A stretch of DNA of 64,000 nucleotides, from contig JAHEDY010000004.1 in the NCBI GenBank assembly GCA_024640985.1, positions 28,555 through 92,554 on the forward strand. The letters are read 5' to 3'. This document shows, piece by piece, positions 8,626-20,342 of this stretch. Position numbers and translations under genes: made by a program. Positions within the stretch are counted from its first letter, which is position 1. Each line of letters begins with the position of its first letter. The stretch is from Gammaproteobacteria bacterium. GTDB lineage: Bacteria > Pseudomonadota > Gammaproteobacteria > Pseudomonadales > Litorivicinaceae. Under the pieces are notes generated by a model. The model had not been told where the DNA came from and did no database searches. It was given only the letters and a program-made list of their open reading frames with translations.

Positions 8626-9698
8626 GAACGCTGAACGTCGATCTAGGCGAGCGCGCCTATCCGATCCACATTGGACGCGGACTTCTGAACTCGGATTTGC
8701 TGGCATCGGTGATCCGTGGTCGCCAGGTACTCGTTGTCACCAATGATCGCATTGCTCCTCTGTATTTAGAACGGGTGCTTGCTCAATTATCGGATTTTGA
8801 AGTCGCAACTGTGATTCTTCCCGATGGCGAGAATCACAAACAGATTGATACTTTGGATTTGATTTTTTCAGAAGCACTCGAGCGTCGTTTTTCGAGGAAT
8901 GCCACCATGATTGCGCTTGGCGGGGGCGTGGTTGGCGATATGGTTGGATTTGCTGCAGCGACCTATCAACGAGGCATCGACTTCGTTCAAATTCCCACCA
9001 CTTTGTTGTCACAAGTTGACTCATCGGTTGGCGGGAAGACTGGCGTCAACCATCGCTTTGGAAAAAATATGATCGGCGCGTTTCACCAGCCTGTTGCTGT
9101 GTTGATCGATACCGACGTTTTAGCAACATTGCCGGCCAATGAAATGTCAGCGGGTATGGCCGAAGTCATTAAATATGGGTTATTGGGTGACGAGGCGTTT
9201 CTCACGTGGATTGAGGATCATCTTGATGCGTTGATGTCAAAACACAGCCAAGCGATTTCGACAGCGATTGAGCAGTCCTGCCAGATGAAAGCGAAGATTG
9301 TGGCGCGAGATGAGCGTGAAGGTGGTGTTCGAGCCCTTCTTAATTTAGGACATACCTTTGGTCATGCGATCGAGGCGCACTTAGGGTATGGCGGCTGGCT
9401 TCACGGAGAAGCAGTGGGTGCTGGGATGGTGCTCGCCGCACGCGTATCTTGTGCCATGGGAATGTTGGTGGAATCAGATGTGCAGCGCGTGCTGTCCATC
9501 TGCCAGCGTGCGAATTTGCCAACGGAACCCCCGAAAGGAATGACGCCGGATGATTTCTTCCGGCATATGGCTGTGGATAAAAAAAATGTCGACGGTCGAC
9601 TTCGGCTTGTGTTGCTACGCGCGTTAGGGGTCGCCTATCTCGAGGATCATGCGCCGATGGCGCTATTAGATGATGTACTGACAGCGTGCTGTCATTAG
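8622..9698 (+). CDS. aroB: 3-dehydroquinate synthase
   Basis: Converts DAHP to 3-dehydroquinate, the second step of the shikimate pathway, using NAD and a divalent metal. 358 residues from the ATG at 8622, which overlaps the aroK stop. It shows the NAD-binding [19 protein letters not shown], the substrate site [20 protein letters not shown] and the metal ligands in GHTFGHAIE and LHGEAV. Length and motifs are ordinary. The downstream gene starts inside its last codons, so translation is probably coupled. Confidence 0.98.
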   Translation: MRTLNVDLGERAYPIHIGRGLLNSDLLASVIRGRQVLVVTNDRIAPLYLERVLAQLSDFEVATVILPDGENHKQIDTLDLIFSEALERRFSRNATMIALGGGVVGDMVGFAAATYQRGIDFVQIPTTLLSQVDSSVGGKTGVNHRFGKNMIGAFHQPVAVLIDTDVLATLPANEMSAGMAEVIKYGLLGDEAFLTWIEDHLDALMSKHSQAISTAIEQSCQMKAKIVARDEREGGVRALLNLGHTFGHAIEAHLGYGGWLHGEAVGAGMVLAARVSCAMGMLVESDVQRVLSICQRANLPTEPPKGMTPDDFFRHMAVDKKNVDGRLRLVLLRALGVAYLEDHAPMALLDDVLTACCH

Positions 9699-10504
9699 TT
9701 CGATCTCAGCACGCGTGTATTGAGCGGATCCGCTCAGCCGTTCGCTGGGCGAAACGTTTAGTCGTGTTGGTTGGTGCGCCTGGTCAAGGGAAGACCGTGG
9801 TGCTCCAAGACTTGGTGTTGCGAACCCCAACGAATCCACTGTGCCTCGAGGGCGAATTAATTTCTGATCGGACAGATGCGGTGCTTCGACTGATGGGCTT
9901 GGTGGGATTAAGACCAGAGGGTTCGATCCATCAGATGCTTGGGCGATTACAAACTAAGCATTCCACAGGCTCCGAGCAGGGTATTCCTGAAATCATCGTC
10001 GACGATGCGCATTGTCTTCCCGATGATGTTTTGCAGTTATTTCATGAGTTGACCGCAGGAGCTTATGGTCGCCGTTGGTCGGTGTTGTTGGTCGGGGAAA
10101 GCCAGCTTGTTTCGAGATTGCAGGAACTTCAGCCAATTGCTGTGCTTTGCAGTGTGGTGATGCTGCCGCCATGGGATCAACAGGATCTGGAACAAGCGGG
10201 GTCAAAATTCTACCCGGGTCACGAGTGGTCGAGTATCCCCTCGAGTTTGCTACAGCGATATGGATCTCAGCCAAAGCAACTGCTGCGTTTAGTCGGTGAG
10301 TGGGAGGACTCAGTTGCGTCGGCTCCGGATCTTCCGGAGCGTGAGGCTAAGGTGTCGATGGTGCGAATCTCTTCTTCTTGGATGATTGGATTCGGCATTG
10401 CCCTTGCGGTCTTGATCGCTGTGTTGATATTTGTTCAACTCGGTGACGAAAAAACACCCGCTCGAACGTCGACACCAATTCCCTTAACGCCAAATAATCA
10501 GTAG
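9686..10504 (+). CDS. DamX-like AAA ATPase with membrane anchor, no SPOR domain
   Basis: 272 residues from a GTG overlapping the end of aroB. The N-terminal half is an ExeA/DamX-type P-loop ATPase: Walker A GAPGQGKT (~33) and Walker B EIIVDDAH (~105). A single membrane helix follows at ~226-250 ([22 protein letters not shown]) and the protein ends ~20 residues later. DamX normally continues with a long linker and a C-terminal SPOR domain that binds septal glycan; both are missing. Gene order (aroB-damX) supports the relation. A role in cell division or in the neighbouring secretin system is possible, as ExeA-type ATPases help secretin assembly. Confidence 0.75.
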   Translation: MLSLVRSQHACIERIRSAVRWAKRLVVLVGAPGQGKTVVLQDLVLRTPTNPLCLEGELISDRTDAVLRLMGLVGLRPEGSIHQMLGRLQTKHSTGSEQGIPEIIVDDAHCLPDDVLQLFHELTAGAYGRRWSVLLVGESQLVSRLQELQPIAVLCSVVMLPPWDQQDLEQAGSKFYPGHEWSSIPSSLLQRYGSQPKQLLRLVGEWEDSVASAPDLPEREAKVSMVRISSSWMIGFGIALAVLIAVLIFVQLGDEKTPARTSTPIPLTPNNQ

Positions 10505-10526
10505 TCTACGTAAGCGGACCTTTCAT

Positions 10527-10555
10527 TTGCTCCGCGCCATCGAGAGTCATATACT
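10527..10555 (+). promoter_or_regulatory. Predicted sigma-70 promoter of gltBD
   Basis: TTGCTC (10527-10532) and TATACT (10550-10555) are separated by exactly 17 bp, giving a predicted start near 10562 and a leader of about 165 nt before gltB. The leader has two hairpins: GAGCTGA/TCAGCTC (10617-10633) and CGGCC/GGCCG (10692-10706), the latter 8 nt before the ribosome-binding site. I do not recognise a known riboswitch in it. Confidence 0.55.
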
Positions 10556-10726
10556 ACGCGGCCTTTTTCTTTATGGATTCAGTCGGTTGGATCCGATCGA
10601 CGCGAGACAACTGCTTGAGCTGAGAGTCAGCTCGCAACGTTCGTCGTCAAATTTCGGCGGGGCGATTAACGACCCGTATTATTTAAGGTTGCGGCCTGTT
10701 TGGCCGTGTATTTTAGGAAGACATGT

Positions 10727-13700
10727 ATGACCAAAGGTCTCTATACCCCTGGTGAGTTTCGCGACAATTGTGGATTTGGATTGATCGCTCATTGTGATGG
10801 TGAAGCCAGTCATAATTTGTTAATGACGTCGATCGAAGCATTGACGCGGATGACGCATCGCGGCGGAATCGCAGCAGATGGAAAGACGGGTGATGGCTGT
10901 GGATTGTTGTTCCAGATGCCGGATGCATTTATGCGGAACGCAGCATCAGAAACCTGCGGTGTGGAACTGGGTGATTTATTTGCAGTCGGAATGGTCTTCT
11001 TGTCCACCGATCCGTCGGTTGAAGCAGACGCCATTTCGGCAATTGAAGCGGTCTTAAACAGCCGTCAGTTAGCGGTCATTGGCTGGCGTGATGTGCCGGT
11101 CGATCCGTCGAATCTAGGTCCCATTGCACGCGGTAACATGCCGGTATTTAAGCAGGTATTTGTTGAGCCACAGGGCCAGAATCAAGAGCAGTTCGATAAT
11201 GAACTGTTTATGGCGTCACGACTGATTGAACGTCGCATGGCTTCAAATTCAGAGAATTACCTGTGCTCGCTGTCGCGCCGGGTGGTGTCTTACAAAGGGT
11301 TGATGATGCCTGTGGATTTGCATCATTTTTATCCCGATCTGGACGATCCGCTCATGGCAACCGCGATTTGCGTGTTCCATCAGCGTTTCTCCACCAATAC
11401 ACTTCCACGTTGGCCGCTGGCTCAACCGTTCCGACTACTCGCGCACAACGGCGAAATCAACACCATTGCTGGGAATCGAAACTGGGCCAATGCGCGGGGT
11501 CATCTCTTCACGTCCGCTCGTTTGCCGGAAATCGATCAAATTTTACCCCTGGTGAATTCGACCGGATCGGATTCGTCGAGCTTGGATAATATGCTTGAAG
11601 TCATGGTGGCAGGCGGCATGGACTTGTTCCGAGCCATTCGTATGCTGGTTCCACCAGCTTGGCAGAACGTGGATGACATGGATGCGGATCTACGTGCGTT
11701 TTACGAATACAACTCGATGCATATGGAGCCTTGGGATGGTCCTGCGGGTATCGTCTTAACAGACGGTCGTTATGCCTGTTGTTTGCTCGACCGAAACGGG
11801 CTGCGCCCTGCGCGTTGGGTGAAAACTAAAAATGGTTATCTCACGCTCGCCTCAGAGATCGGTACCTGGGACTACAAGCCTGAAGATGTCATTGCGAAAG
11901 GTCGTGTTGGGCCTGGAGAAATTCTGGCGATCGACACAGAAACTGGCGAAATGCTGTCGGCTGATGATATCGATCATCAATTGAAAGTCCGGCAGCCATA
12001 CAAGCAATGGTTGCGTGAGCAGACCATTCGTTTTGAAGCGGATATGAAAGATCCTTTCTCAGATCTGAAACAACTGTCAGAGAAAGGTCTTGCTCCCTAT
12101 TTGAAACTGTTTAATTTGACCAGTGAAGAACGTCACCAAGTGATTAAGCCATTGGCCGAGACTGGACAGGAAGCTGTCGGGTCGATGGGTGACGATACGC
12201 CGATGGCTGTGCTGTCGACCGAGCAACGACATGTCGCTGATTATTTCCGTCAACAGTTCGCTCAGGTGACCAATCCGCCGATCGATCCGCTACGTGAATC
12301 GATTGTCATGAGTCTTGAGACCTGTCTTGGCATGGAGCTCAATCCCTTTGAAGAGACTGCTGATCATGCTGAACGCGTGATCTTGCATTCGCCGATTTTA
12401 TCGGCGCCAAAAATGGATCGCCTGAAGGCATTGGAGCATCCAAAGTACGGTCGTATTCAGATCGAGCTCGCTTTTGACCCAGCCATGGGTCTGAAGGCTG
12501 CTGTTGAATCAGTGTGCCAACAAGCTGTTGATGCTGCGCGTTCTGGGAAAACACTCCTCATTCTGTCCGACCGTCATGTTGCTGAGCATCAGTGGGTTGT
12601 GTCGGCGACCATGGCTACAGGTGCGGTCCATCATCGCCTGATTGCCGAAGGTCTCCGTTGTTCTGCCAACATTATCGTTGACACAGCTGAAGCGCGTGAT
12701 TCTCATCAATTTGCTGTCCTGCTTGGGTTTGGTGCGACTGCTGTTTATCCTTACTTGTCCTACCGAGTGATCAACGACTTGGTTGATTCTGATGAATTGG
12801 TGGGTGATCCACTCGAGTTGCATCGAAATTACCGGAAAGGGATCAACAAAGGCTTATTGAAAATCCTTTCGAAGATGGGTATCTCGACGGTGGCGAGCTA
12901 TCGTGGCGCACAATTATTTGAAGCCGTGGGCCTGTCAAATGAGATCGTCGATTTATGCTTTAAAGGTGTTCAAAGCCGCATTGCAGGCGCAGATTTCTCT
13001 GATTTTGAAAACGATCAAAAGATCCGTCAGTCCTTGGCCTGGTCGACTCGGAAGCCCGTGCCTCAAGGCGGATTTCTGAAGTATATGCATGGTGGTGAAT
13101 ACCACGCCTATAACCCAGATGTCGTGCAGACCTTGCAACAAGCTGTCCAAACCGGCTCCTACTCGACCTATCAGAAATACGCCAAGCTGGTGAACGATCG
13201 TCCGGTAGCAACGCTGCGCGATCTCTTAAAGTTGGAAAAAGATGCTGGTCGTACCATTACGGTCGACGAGGTTGAACCGATTGAGTCCATCTTAAAACGC
13301 TTTGACTCTGCCGGTATGTCGCTTGGGGCGTTGAGCCCAGAGGCGCACGAGGCCTTGGCGCAGGCCATGAATGAGTTGGGTGCGCGGTCGAATTCTGGTG
13401 AGGGTGGTGAAGATCCTGATCGGTTTGGTACGAGCCGTACGTCCAAGATCAAGCAGATCGCATCCGGTCGCTTTGGGGTGACTCCGCATTATTTGGTTAA
13501 TGCGGAAGTGTTGCAGATCAAGGTCGCTCAAGGAGCGAAGCCTGGAGAAGGCGGTCAGTTACCAGGTGGAAAGGTGAACGCACTGATTGCGCGACTTCGC
13601 CATTCGGTTCCCGGAGTGACGCTCATTTCGCCGCCGCCACATCATGATATTTACTCGATTGAAGATTTGGCTCAGCTGATTTTCGATTTGAAACAGGTCA

Positions 13701-15175
13701 ATCCAAAGGCATTGGTCTCTGTAAAACTGGTCAGTGAGCCAGGTGTCGGCACCATTGCTGCCGGTGTCGCAAAGGCCTATGCAGATTTGATCACTATTTC
13801 TGGTTATGACGGTGGTACTGCAGCAAGTCCATTGACCTCGATTAAATATGCGGGATCACCTTGGGAGCTTGGTCTTGCAGAGGCGCATCAGGCGCTTCGT
13901 GCGAATGATTTGCGCGACAAGGTCCGTTTACAAACCGATGGTGGTTTGAAGACGGGTCTTGACGTGGTGAAAGCTGCGATCTTGGGAGCCGAAAGTTTCG
14001 GGTTTGGAACCGCGCCAATGGTGGCCATGGGTTGTAAGTATTTGCGAATCTGTCACCTCAATAACTGTGCAACTGGTGTGGCGACTCAAAATGAATTGCT
14101 GCGGGAACAACATTTCCGTGGCACGGTCGAAATGATTAAACATTTCTTCACCTTTGTGGCGGAGGAGACTCGTGAAGTCATGGCTGAGCTGGGTGTGAAA
14201 ACCATTGCAGAACTTGTCGGGCGGACAGACCTGCTCACGCAAGTTGGTGGGCGTTCCCAGCGTCAAGCTAAGCTCGATTTTTCACCGATTTTGTATCAAG
14301 GCCCTGAGCACGAGGGTAAGCCACAATTGTGCGCAGTTGAGAAGAACCCGCCTTATGATGATGCGCCTCTGAATCGAGCAATTGTTCATGCGGCTCGTGA
14401 TGTGATGGTCTCGGGTGAGGGTGGCGAATTTCATTTTGCGATCACAAACCAAGACCGCTCTGTTGGCGCGACCTTGTCAGGTGAAATTTCTTTGGCTCAT
14501 GGCCGTGAAGGAATGGCGACTCCGATTCGTTTGAATCTGGAAGGAACAGCCGGTCAGAGCTTTGGTGTGTTTAATGCGCCAGGCCTCGAAATGCGTCTCC
14601 GTGGAGATGCCAACGACTACGTGGGTAAAGGGATGGCTGGCGGTCGTTTGGTGATTGCACCACCTGAGGGGTCCACCTTTGCGAGCCAGGATACCTCCAT
14701 TATTGGCAATACCTGCCTTTATGGGGCAACGGGCGGAACCCTGTATGCGGCTGGCCGTGCGGGTGAGCGATTTGCAGTCAGAAACTCTGGTGCAACAGCT
14801 ATCGTCGAAGGCACTGGCGACCATTGTTGTGAATACATGACCGGTGGCCTGGTGATTGTTCTCGGGAGAACTGGCCGTAACTTTGGTGCCGGGATGACTG
14901 GTGGTTTTGCCTATGTTCTTGACGAATCGCGAACATTTGTCGACCGATATAATCATGAGTTGGTTGAGATTGCTCGGATTAGCACAGAGCAGATGGAGCA
15001 ATATCGTGCGCATTTGCGCTTGCAGATCCGTGACTATGCTGAGGCGACAGGAAGTGCATGGGGTCAGACGATCTTGTCTGATTTTGAGTCTTTCGTGAGC
15101 CATTTCTGGTTGGTGAAGCCAAAGGCGGCCAGCTTGGGCGATTTGTTGGCGTCGTCACGGTCAGACGCGCAATAG
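10727..15175 (+). CDS. gltB: Glutamate synthase (NADPH) large subunit
   Basis: GOGAT large subunit: takes the amide nitrogen of glutamine and transfers it to 2-oxoglutarate. 1482 residues, normal length. The ATG at 10727 has AGGAAG six bases upstream. Cys15 in RDNCGFGL is the N-terminal nucleophile after removal of a short propeptide. Later come the FMN domain ([25 protein letters not shown] region), the [3Fe-4S] cysteines in [12 protein letters not shown] and the C-terminal GXGXG beta-helix (~1230-1430). It forms an operon with gltD, 21 nt downstream. It fits with glnK-amtB in this window as the core of ammonium assimilation. Confidence 0.98.
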   Translation: MTKGLYTPGEFRDNCGFGLIAHCDGEASHNLLMTSIEALTRMTHRGGIAADGKTGDGCGLLFQMPDAFMRNAASETCGVELGDLFAVGMVFLSTDPSVEADAISAIEAVLNSRQLAVIGWRDVPVDPSNLGPIARGNMPVFKQVFVEPQGQNQEQFDNELFMASRLIERRMASNSENYLCSLSRRVVSYKGLMMPVDLHHFYPDLDDPLMATAICVFHQRFSTNTLPRWPLAQPFRLLAHNGEINTIAGNRNWANARGHLFTSARLPEIDQILPLVNSTGSDSSSLDNMLEVMVAGGMDLFRAIRMLVPPAWQNVDDMDADLRAFYEYNSMHMEPWDGPAGIVLTDGRYACCLLDRNGLRPARWVKTKNGYLTLASEIGTWDYKPEDVIAKGRVGPGEILAIDTETGEMLSADDIDHQLKVRQPYKQWLREQTIRFEADMKDPFSDLKQLSEKGLAPYLKLFNLTSEERHQVIKPLAETGQEAVGSMGDDTPMAVLSTEQRHVADYFRQQFAQVTNPPIDPLRESIVMSLETCLGMELNPFEETADHAERVILHSPILSAPKMDRLKALEHPKYGRIQIELAFDPAMGLKAAVESVCQQAVDAARSGKTLLILSDRHVAEHQWVVSATMATGAVHHRLIAEGLRCSANIIVDTAEARDSHQFAVLLGFGATAVYPYLSYRVINDLVDSDELVGDPLELHRNYRKGINKGLLKILSKMGISTVASYRGAQLFEAVGLSNEIVDLCFKGVQSRIAGADFSDFENDQKIRQSLAWSTRKPVPQGGFLKYMHGGEYHAYNPDVVQTLQQAVQTGSYSTYQKYAKLVNDRPVATLRDLLKLEKDAGRTITVDEVEPIESILKRFDSAGMSLGALSPEAHEALAQAMNELGARSNSGEGGEDPDRFGTSRTSKIKQIASGRFGVTPHYLVNAEVLQIKVAQGAKPGEGGQLPGGKVNALIARLRHSVPGVTLISPPPHHDIYSIEDLAQLIFDLKQVNPKALVSVKLVSEPGVGTIAAGVAKAYADLITISGYDGGTAASPLTSIKYAGSPWELGLAEAHQALRANDLRDKVRLQTDGGLKTGLDVVKAAILGAESFGFGTAPMVAMGCKYLRICHLNNCATGVATQNELLREQHFRGTVEMIKHFFTFVAEETREVMAELGVKTIAELVGRTDLLTQVGGRSQRQAKLDFSPILYQGPEHEGKPQLCAVEKNPPYDDAPLNRAIVHAARDVMVSGEGGEFHFAITNQDRSVGATLSGEISLAHGREGMATPIRLNLEGTAGQSFGVFNAPGLEMRLRGDANDYVGKGMAGGRLVIAPPEGSTFASQDTSIIGNTCLYGATGGTLYAAGRAGERFAVRNSGATAIVEGTGDHCCEYMTGGLVIVLGRTGRNFGAGMTGGFAYVLDESRTFVDRYNHELVEIARISTEQMEQYRAHLRLQIRDYAEATGSAWGQTILSDFESFVSHFWLVKPKAASLGDLLASSRSDAQ

Positions 15176-16621
<1,446 letters not shown>

Positions 16622-16629
16622 AGATATTG

Positions 16630-16645
16630 GATTCCCATGGGAATC
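16630..16645. promoter_or_regulatory. Perfect 16-bp palindrome between gltD and metY
   Basis: GATTCCCATGGGAATC is a perfect inverted repeat with no spacer, 50 bp upstream of the metY start. It could be an operator for a dimeric regulator of the sulfhydrylase gene or a weak gltD terminator stem. It lacks a T-tract, so an operator seems the better guess. It is not the MetJ box (AGACGTCT), and I do not recognise the regulator. Confidence 0.4.
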
Positions 16646-16694
16646 TTGATTACACACTGCGTATCGTTAAATGACCGAGAAGAGGACAACTAAA

Positions 16695-17966
16695 ATGCGT
16701 GACGAAACCCTGGCAATCCATGCGGGCTATCAGACTGATCCAACCACTAAGGCGGTCGTTCCTCCGATTTGCCAGAATGTCGCCTTTGAATTTGATGACG
16801 CAGCGCATGGCGCGGCGCTCTTTAATTTAGAAGTTCCTGGCAATATTTACACGCGGATTATGAATCCGACCTGTGATGTGCTTGAGCAGCGTGTTGCCGC
16901 GCTAGAGGGCGGGATTGCAGCGCTTGCTGTGTCATCGGGCATGGCCGCAATTACTTACGCACTGCAAACACTCGCTAGCCAAGGTCACAATATTGTGACT
17001 ACACCGCAGCTGTACGGTGGGACTTACACGTTGTTTGCACACATGTTGCCAAGCCAAGGGGTCGAAGTTCGTTTTGCAGAGACAGATCGGGCGGAAGATC
17101 TTGAGAAGCTTGTCGATGAAAATACCCGCGCGATTTATTGCGAGACCATCGGTAATCCGGCTGGCAACATTGTCGATATTCGTGCAATGGCTGCGATGGC
17201 ATCGCGAAATGGTCTACCACTGGTTGTCGACAACACAGTGGCGACGCCAGCATTGTGTAAGCCGATCGAATTGGGCGCCAACATTGTTGTGCACGCATTA
17301 ACCAAGTTTATGGGTGGCCACGGGAATTCGTTGGGTGGAATTATCGTCGATGGCGGTAACTTTGATTGGACCGCTCAGGGTGACAAATTCCCTGGCATGA
17401 CAGCTCCGGAGCCTGCTTATCACGATGTGGTGTATTCCGATGCATTTGGTCCGGCTGCCTTCATCGCACGTGCTCGGACGGTTCCGTTGCGAAATACCGG
17501 TGCGGCTCTTGCACCAATGAACGCATTTTTGTTGTTGCAAGGCATTGAGACCTTGAATCTTCGAATGGAACGCCACTGTGAGAACGCCCAGAAAGTCGCT
17601 GAGTTCTTAAAATCGCATGCCAAAGTTGAGTGGGTCAGTTATGCCGGTCTTCCAGAGCATCCGCATTATGAATTGGCGAAAACACAATTGGGTGGAACGC
17701 CATCGGCACTGTTGACCTTTGGCGTCAAAGGTGGATTCGAAGCAGGTGTGAAGTTCTATGATGCCCTTGGCCTGTTTAAGCGTTTGGTGAATATCGGAGA
17801 TGCTCGTTCACTTGCTTGTCATCCAGCATCAACGACGCATCGTCAATTGTCTGAAACTGAGCAGCTGGCGGTGGGTGTGAAGCCTGAAATGATCCGTTTG
17901 TGTGTCGGAATCGAGCATATCGATGACATTCTTGCCGATCTTGAGCAGGCACTCGCTGCTGTATGA
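16695..17966 (+). CDS. metY: O-acetylhomoserine aminocarboxypropyltransferase/sulfhydrylase
   Basis: PLP enzyme that makes homocysteine directly from O-acetylhomoserine and sulfide. 423 residues from the ATG at 16695, which has AGAGGA upstream and gives the family start [13 protein letters not shown] ([13 protein letters not shown]). An ATG at 16671 is in frame but has no ribosome-binding site. Key features are [10 protein letters not shown], the cofactor-binding SSGMAAI and the PLP lysine in [11 protein letters not shown]. Its stop overlaps the hemE start by 4 nt, so the two are co-translated although the pathways differ. Confidence 0.95.
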   Translation: MRDETLAIHAGYQTDPTTKAVVPPICQNVAFEFDDAAHGAALFNLEVPGNIYTRIMNPTCDVLEQRVAALEGGIAALAVSSGMAAITYALQTLASQGHNIVTTPQLYGGTYTLFAHMLPSQGVEVRFAETDRAEDLEKLVDENTRAIYCETIGNPAGNIVDIRAMAAMASRNGLPLVVDNTVATPALCKPIELGANIVVHALTKFMGGHGNSLGGIIVDGGNFDWTAQGDKFPGMTAPEPAYHDVVYSDAFGPAAFIARARTVPLRNTGAALAPMNAFLLLQGIETLNLRMERHCENAQKVAEFLKSHAKVEWVSYAGLPEHPHYELAKTQLGGTPSALLTFGVKGGFEAGVKFYDALGLFKRLVNIGDARSLACHPASTTHRQLSETEQLAVGVKPEMIRLCVGIEHIDDILADLEQALAAV

Positions 17967-19039
17967 CATCCGAGTTAAAGAACGACCGCTTTCTCAGAGC
18001 ACTACTCCGTCAACCTGTTGATCAAACTCCGGTTTGGATGATGCGTCAGGCGGGGCGTTACCTTCCTGAATATCGAGCAACCCGGAAGGTGGCTGGTGAC
18101 TTTATGAGCCTTTGCAAGAATGCAGAGCTTGCTTGTGAGGTCACCATTCAGCCGCTTGAACGGTATCCACTGGATGCGGCGATTCTCTTTTCTGACATCT
18201 TGACCATTCCGGATGCCATGGACTGTGGGCTGTACTTCGAAGCTGGCGAGGGCCCTCGTTTCGAGCGTCCTGTGCGTACTCGCGCAGATATTGATGCGCT
18301 TCCGGTACCACCCATGGCAGATGCTTTGGATTATGTGATGAATGCCGTGAGTACAATTCGTCGTGAACTGAATGGTCGAGTGCCTTTAATCGGCTTTTCA
18401 GGCAGCCCCTGGACGTTGGCGACCTATATGATTGAGGGCGGTGGCTCGAAAGAGTATCGGTATGCAAAGGGATTGATGTATTCAGATCCTGGAGCGCTTC
18501 ACGCACTCCTTGAGAAGTTGGCCATTGCTGTCACCGATTATTTGAACGCGCAGATTGCAGCAGGTGCTCAGGCAGTTCAGATTTTTGATACCTGGGGTGG
18601 TGTTTTAACCGAGCCTGCCTATCGTGAATTTTCGCTGGCCTATATGGATCGGATCGTGAATGGTCTGGTTCGTGAATCGGAAGGTCGTCGGGTCCCCGTG
18701 ATTTTATTCACGAAGGGTGGTGGCGCGTGGCTCGAACAGATGGCTGCCACAGGATGCGATGCACTTGGCTTGGATTGGACAGTTGATCTCGGTCGTTGCA
18801 GAGAGCGTGTCGGTTCCCAAGTGGCTTTGCAGGGAAATTTGGATCCATCCGTACTGTTCGGGTCTAATGACTTGGTGAGCTCAGAAGTTGAACGACTGTT
18901 AAAAAGCTTTGGTTCACATTCCGGTCACGTATTTAATTTAGGTCACGGTATCAATCAGCACGTTGATCCTCAGCGTCCTGCCACTATGATTGATGCAGTA
19001 CAAAGGATTAGCCGCGAGATTCACTCCGGCTCATATTGA
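17963..19039 (+). CDS. hemE: Uroporphyrinogen decarboxylase
   Basis: Decarboxylates uroporphyrinogen III to coproporphyrinogen III in haem synthesis. 358 residues, standard. The signature [16 protein letters not shown] near the N-terminus carries the substrate-binding arginines. The catalytic aspartate is in [13 protein letters not shown], and [17 protein letters not shown] and FNLGHGI are also conserved. It starts within the metY stop (ATGA). The next gene begins 11 nt after its stop. Confidence 0.97.
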   Translation: MTSELKNDRFLRALLRQPVDQTPVWMMRQAGRYLPEYRATRKVAGDFMSLCKNAELACEVTIQPLERYPLDAAILFSDILTIPDAMDCGLYFEAGEGPRFERPVRTRADIDALPVPPMADALDYVMNAVSTIRRELNGRVPLIGFSGSPWTLATYMIEGGGSKEYRYAKGLMYSDPGALHALLEKLAIAVTDYLNAQIAAGAQAVQIFDTWGGVLTEPAYREFSLAYMDRIVNGLVRESEGRRVPVILFTKGGGAWLEQMAATGCDALGLDWTVDLGRCRERVGSQVALQGNLDPSVLFGSNDLVSSEVERLLKSFGSHSGHVFNLGHGINQHVDPQRPATMIDAVQRISREIHSGSY

Positions 19040-19049
19040 GGTCGACATC

Positions 19050-20342
19050 ATGCGCATGATTGCAATTGCGTTGGGTCTCGTCCTGGCGGGTAACGCTATG
19101 GCCGAGTCAAAAGGATTATCCGATATCTACAATTTGGCCGTGGCTAACGATCCAGCGTTACGCGCTCAAATGGCAACCCGTGATGCTTCTCAAGCGCTGA
19201 GTGATCAGGTCAGAGGTGCTCGTGGTCTTAGCGCCACGGGGAGCTTATCCGCCAAGGAAACGCAAAATTTCAAAGCCGACGATAATTACGAGACCGGAAC
19301 GTTATCTGTGACGCTGAGTTTGCCGCTTTATGATCAGGGATTACAGGCATCGATCGATAGTCAAGACGCAGCCACACGAGAAGCGGATGCGGCCTTAGCT
19401 GCTTATCGGCAGTCACACATTGTGTCTGTGACGAATGCGTATTTTGCCGTGTTGTCGGCAGACCAAGATTTGCTGGCTGCGAAGGCTGAAGTCGAGGCTT
19501 TTGAGCGTCAGCTCGAGCAAGCCTCTGAACGATTGACCGTTGGAATTGGGACGCGTGTCGATGTTGATCAGGCGCGTGCGCGTTTGGATTTGTCCCAGGT
19601 CGGTCTGATCAGCGCTGAAGTCGCGTTGGAAACGGCAAAATCGGATTTGCGCCAGTTGGTTGATGCGCCAGTGAGCGATCTCGCCGATCTCGTTGAGAAT
19701 GTCTCTGCTGAAGTCCATCGATCATTAGACGGGAATCTTGATGCGTTGGCGGATAATCATCCCGAGGTGATTGCCGAACAAGAAGCGTATCGAAGTGCGG
19801 TGGCTGATCTGGACGAAGCGCGCGCTGAAACGACGCCTAGCCTTGCATTGTCGTCCACATTTTCGGTGTCGGATGTCTCCGGTAGCAATACCAGTTCAAA
19901 CAATGTCAATGCTCGCAGTAATGTATTGAGTTTGACGCTGTCTGCGCCGATTTACACCAACGGCGTGGCGTCTGCGAAGGTGGCTGTGGCTCAAGCGGGT
20001 GTGGTCAAAGCGGAAGCGAACTTGCTGAAAGCACGCCGTCAGGTGCTCGGTTCCATGCAGGAAGCTTATCGAAACCTCGAGGCGAGTGCCCGTACTGTGG
20101 AAGCGCGTCGTTTGGCGATTGTATCAGCAGCTAGCCGCGTTGAAGCGACTGAAGCGGCATACGCCGTTGGCTCTGGCGATATCGTTGAAGTACTGAACGC
20201 GAAAAAAGACTTGTTCGCAGCCGAGCGTGATTTTGCAAAGGCTCGCTACACTCACGTCATCCGCCAATTGGAGTTTGATCAGGCAATTGGTGACTTGTCT
20301 GAATCGGCGATCGCGCGCATTGATCAGCAATTAATTCAGTGA
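19050..20342 (+). CDS. tolC: TolC family outer-membrane channel protein
   Basis: Outer-membrane exit duct for tripartite efflux pumps and type I secretion. 430 residues from the ATG at 19050, preceded by GAGG and followed by a signal peptide ending NAMA-ES. The frame is open upstream but overlaps hemE. The mature part has the two TolC repeats: long helices with heptad spacing (residues ~30-230 and ~245-425), and tandem segments LYDQG/IYTNGVAS that form the beta-barrel strands. Its final codons overlap the convergent dnaE2 stop by 7 nt. Confidence 0.92.
   Translation: MRMIAIALGLVLAGNAMAESKGLSDIYNLAVANDPALRAQMATRDASQALSDQVRGARGLSATGSLSAKETQNFKADDNYETGTLSVTLSLPLYDQGLQASIDSQDAATREADAALAAYRQSHIVSVTNAYFAVLSADQDLLAAKAEVEAFERQLEQASERLTVGIGTRVDVDQARARLDLSQVGLISAEVALETAKSDLRQLVDAPVSDLADLVENVSAEVHRSLDGNLDALADNHPEVIAEQEAYRSAVADLDEARAETTPSLALSSTFSVSDVSGSNTSSNNVNARSNVLSLTLSAPIYTNGVASAKVAVAQAGVVKAEANLLKARRQVLGSMQEAYRNLEASARTVEARRLAIVSAASRVEATEAAYAVGSGDIVEVLNAKKDLFAAERDFAKARYTHVIRQLEFDQAIGDLSESAIARIDQQLIQ

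Noticed and set aside
10527..10730. A 67-codon frame in the gltB leader
   Set aside because: It has no ribosome-binding site, begins at the predicted -35 element, and its composition is not protein-like. It is better read as untranslated leader.
14477..15103. 208-codon antisense frame inside gltB
   Set aside because: It mirrors a highly conserved glutamate synthase region and shows no domain of its own.
16622..16694. SAM riboswitch upstream of metY
   Set aside because: The 73-nt gap holds a simple palindrome but none of the conserved SAM-I or SAM-II core bases that I could recognise.
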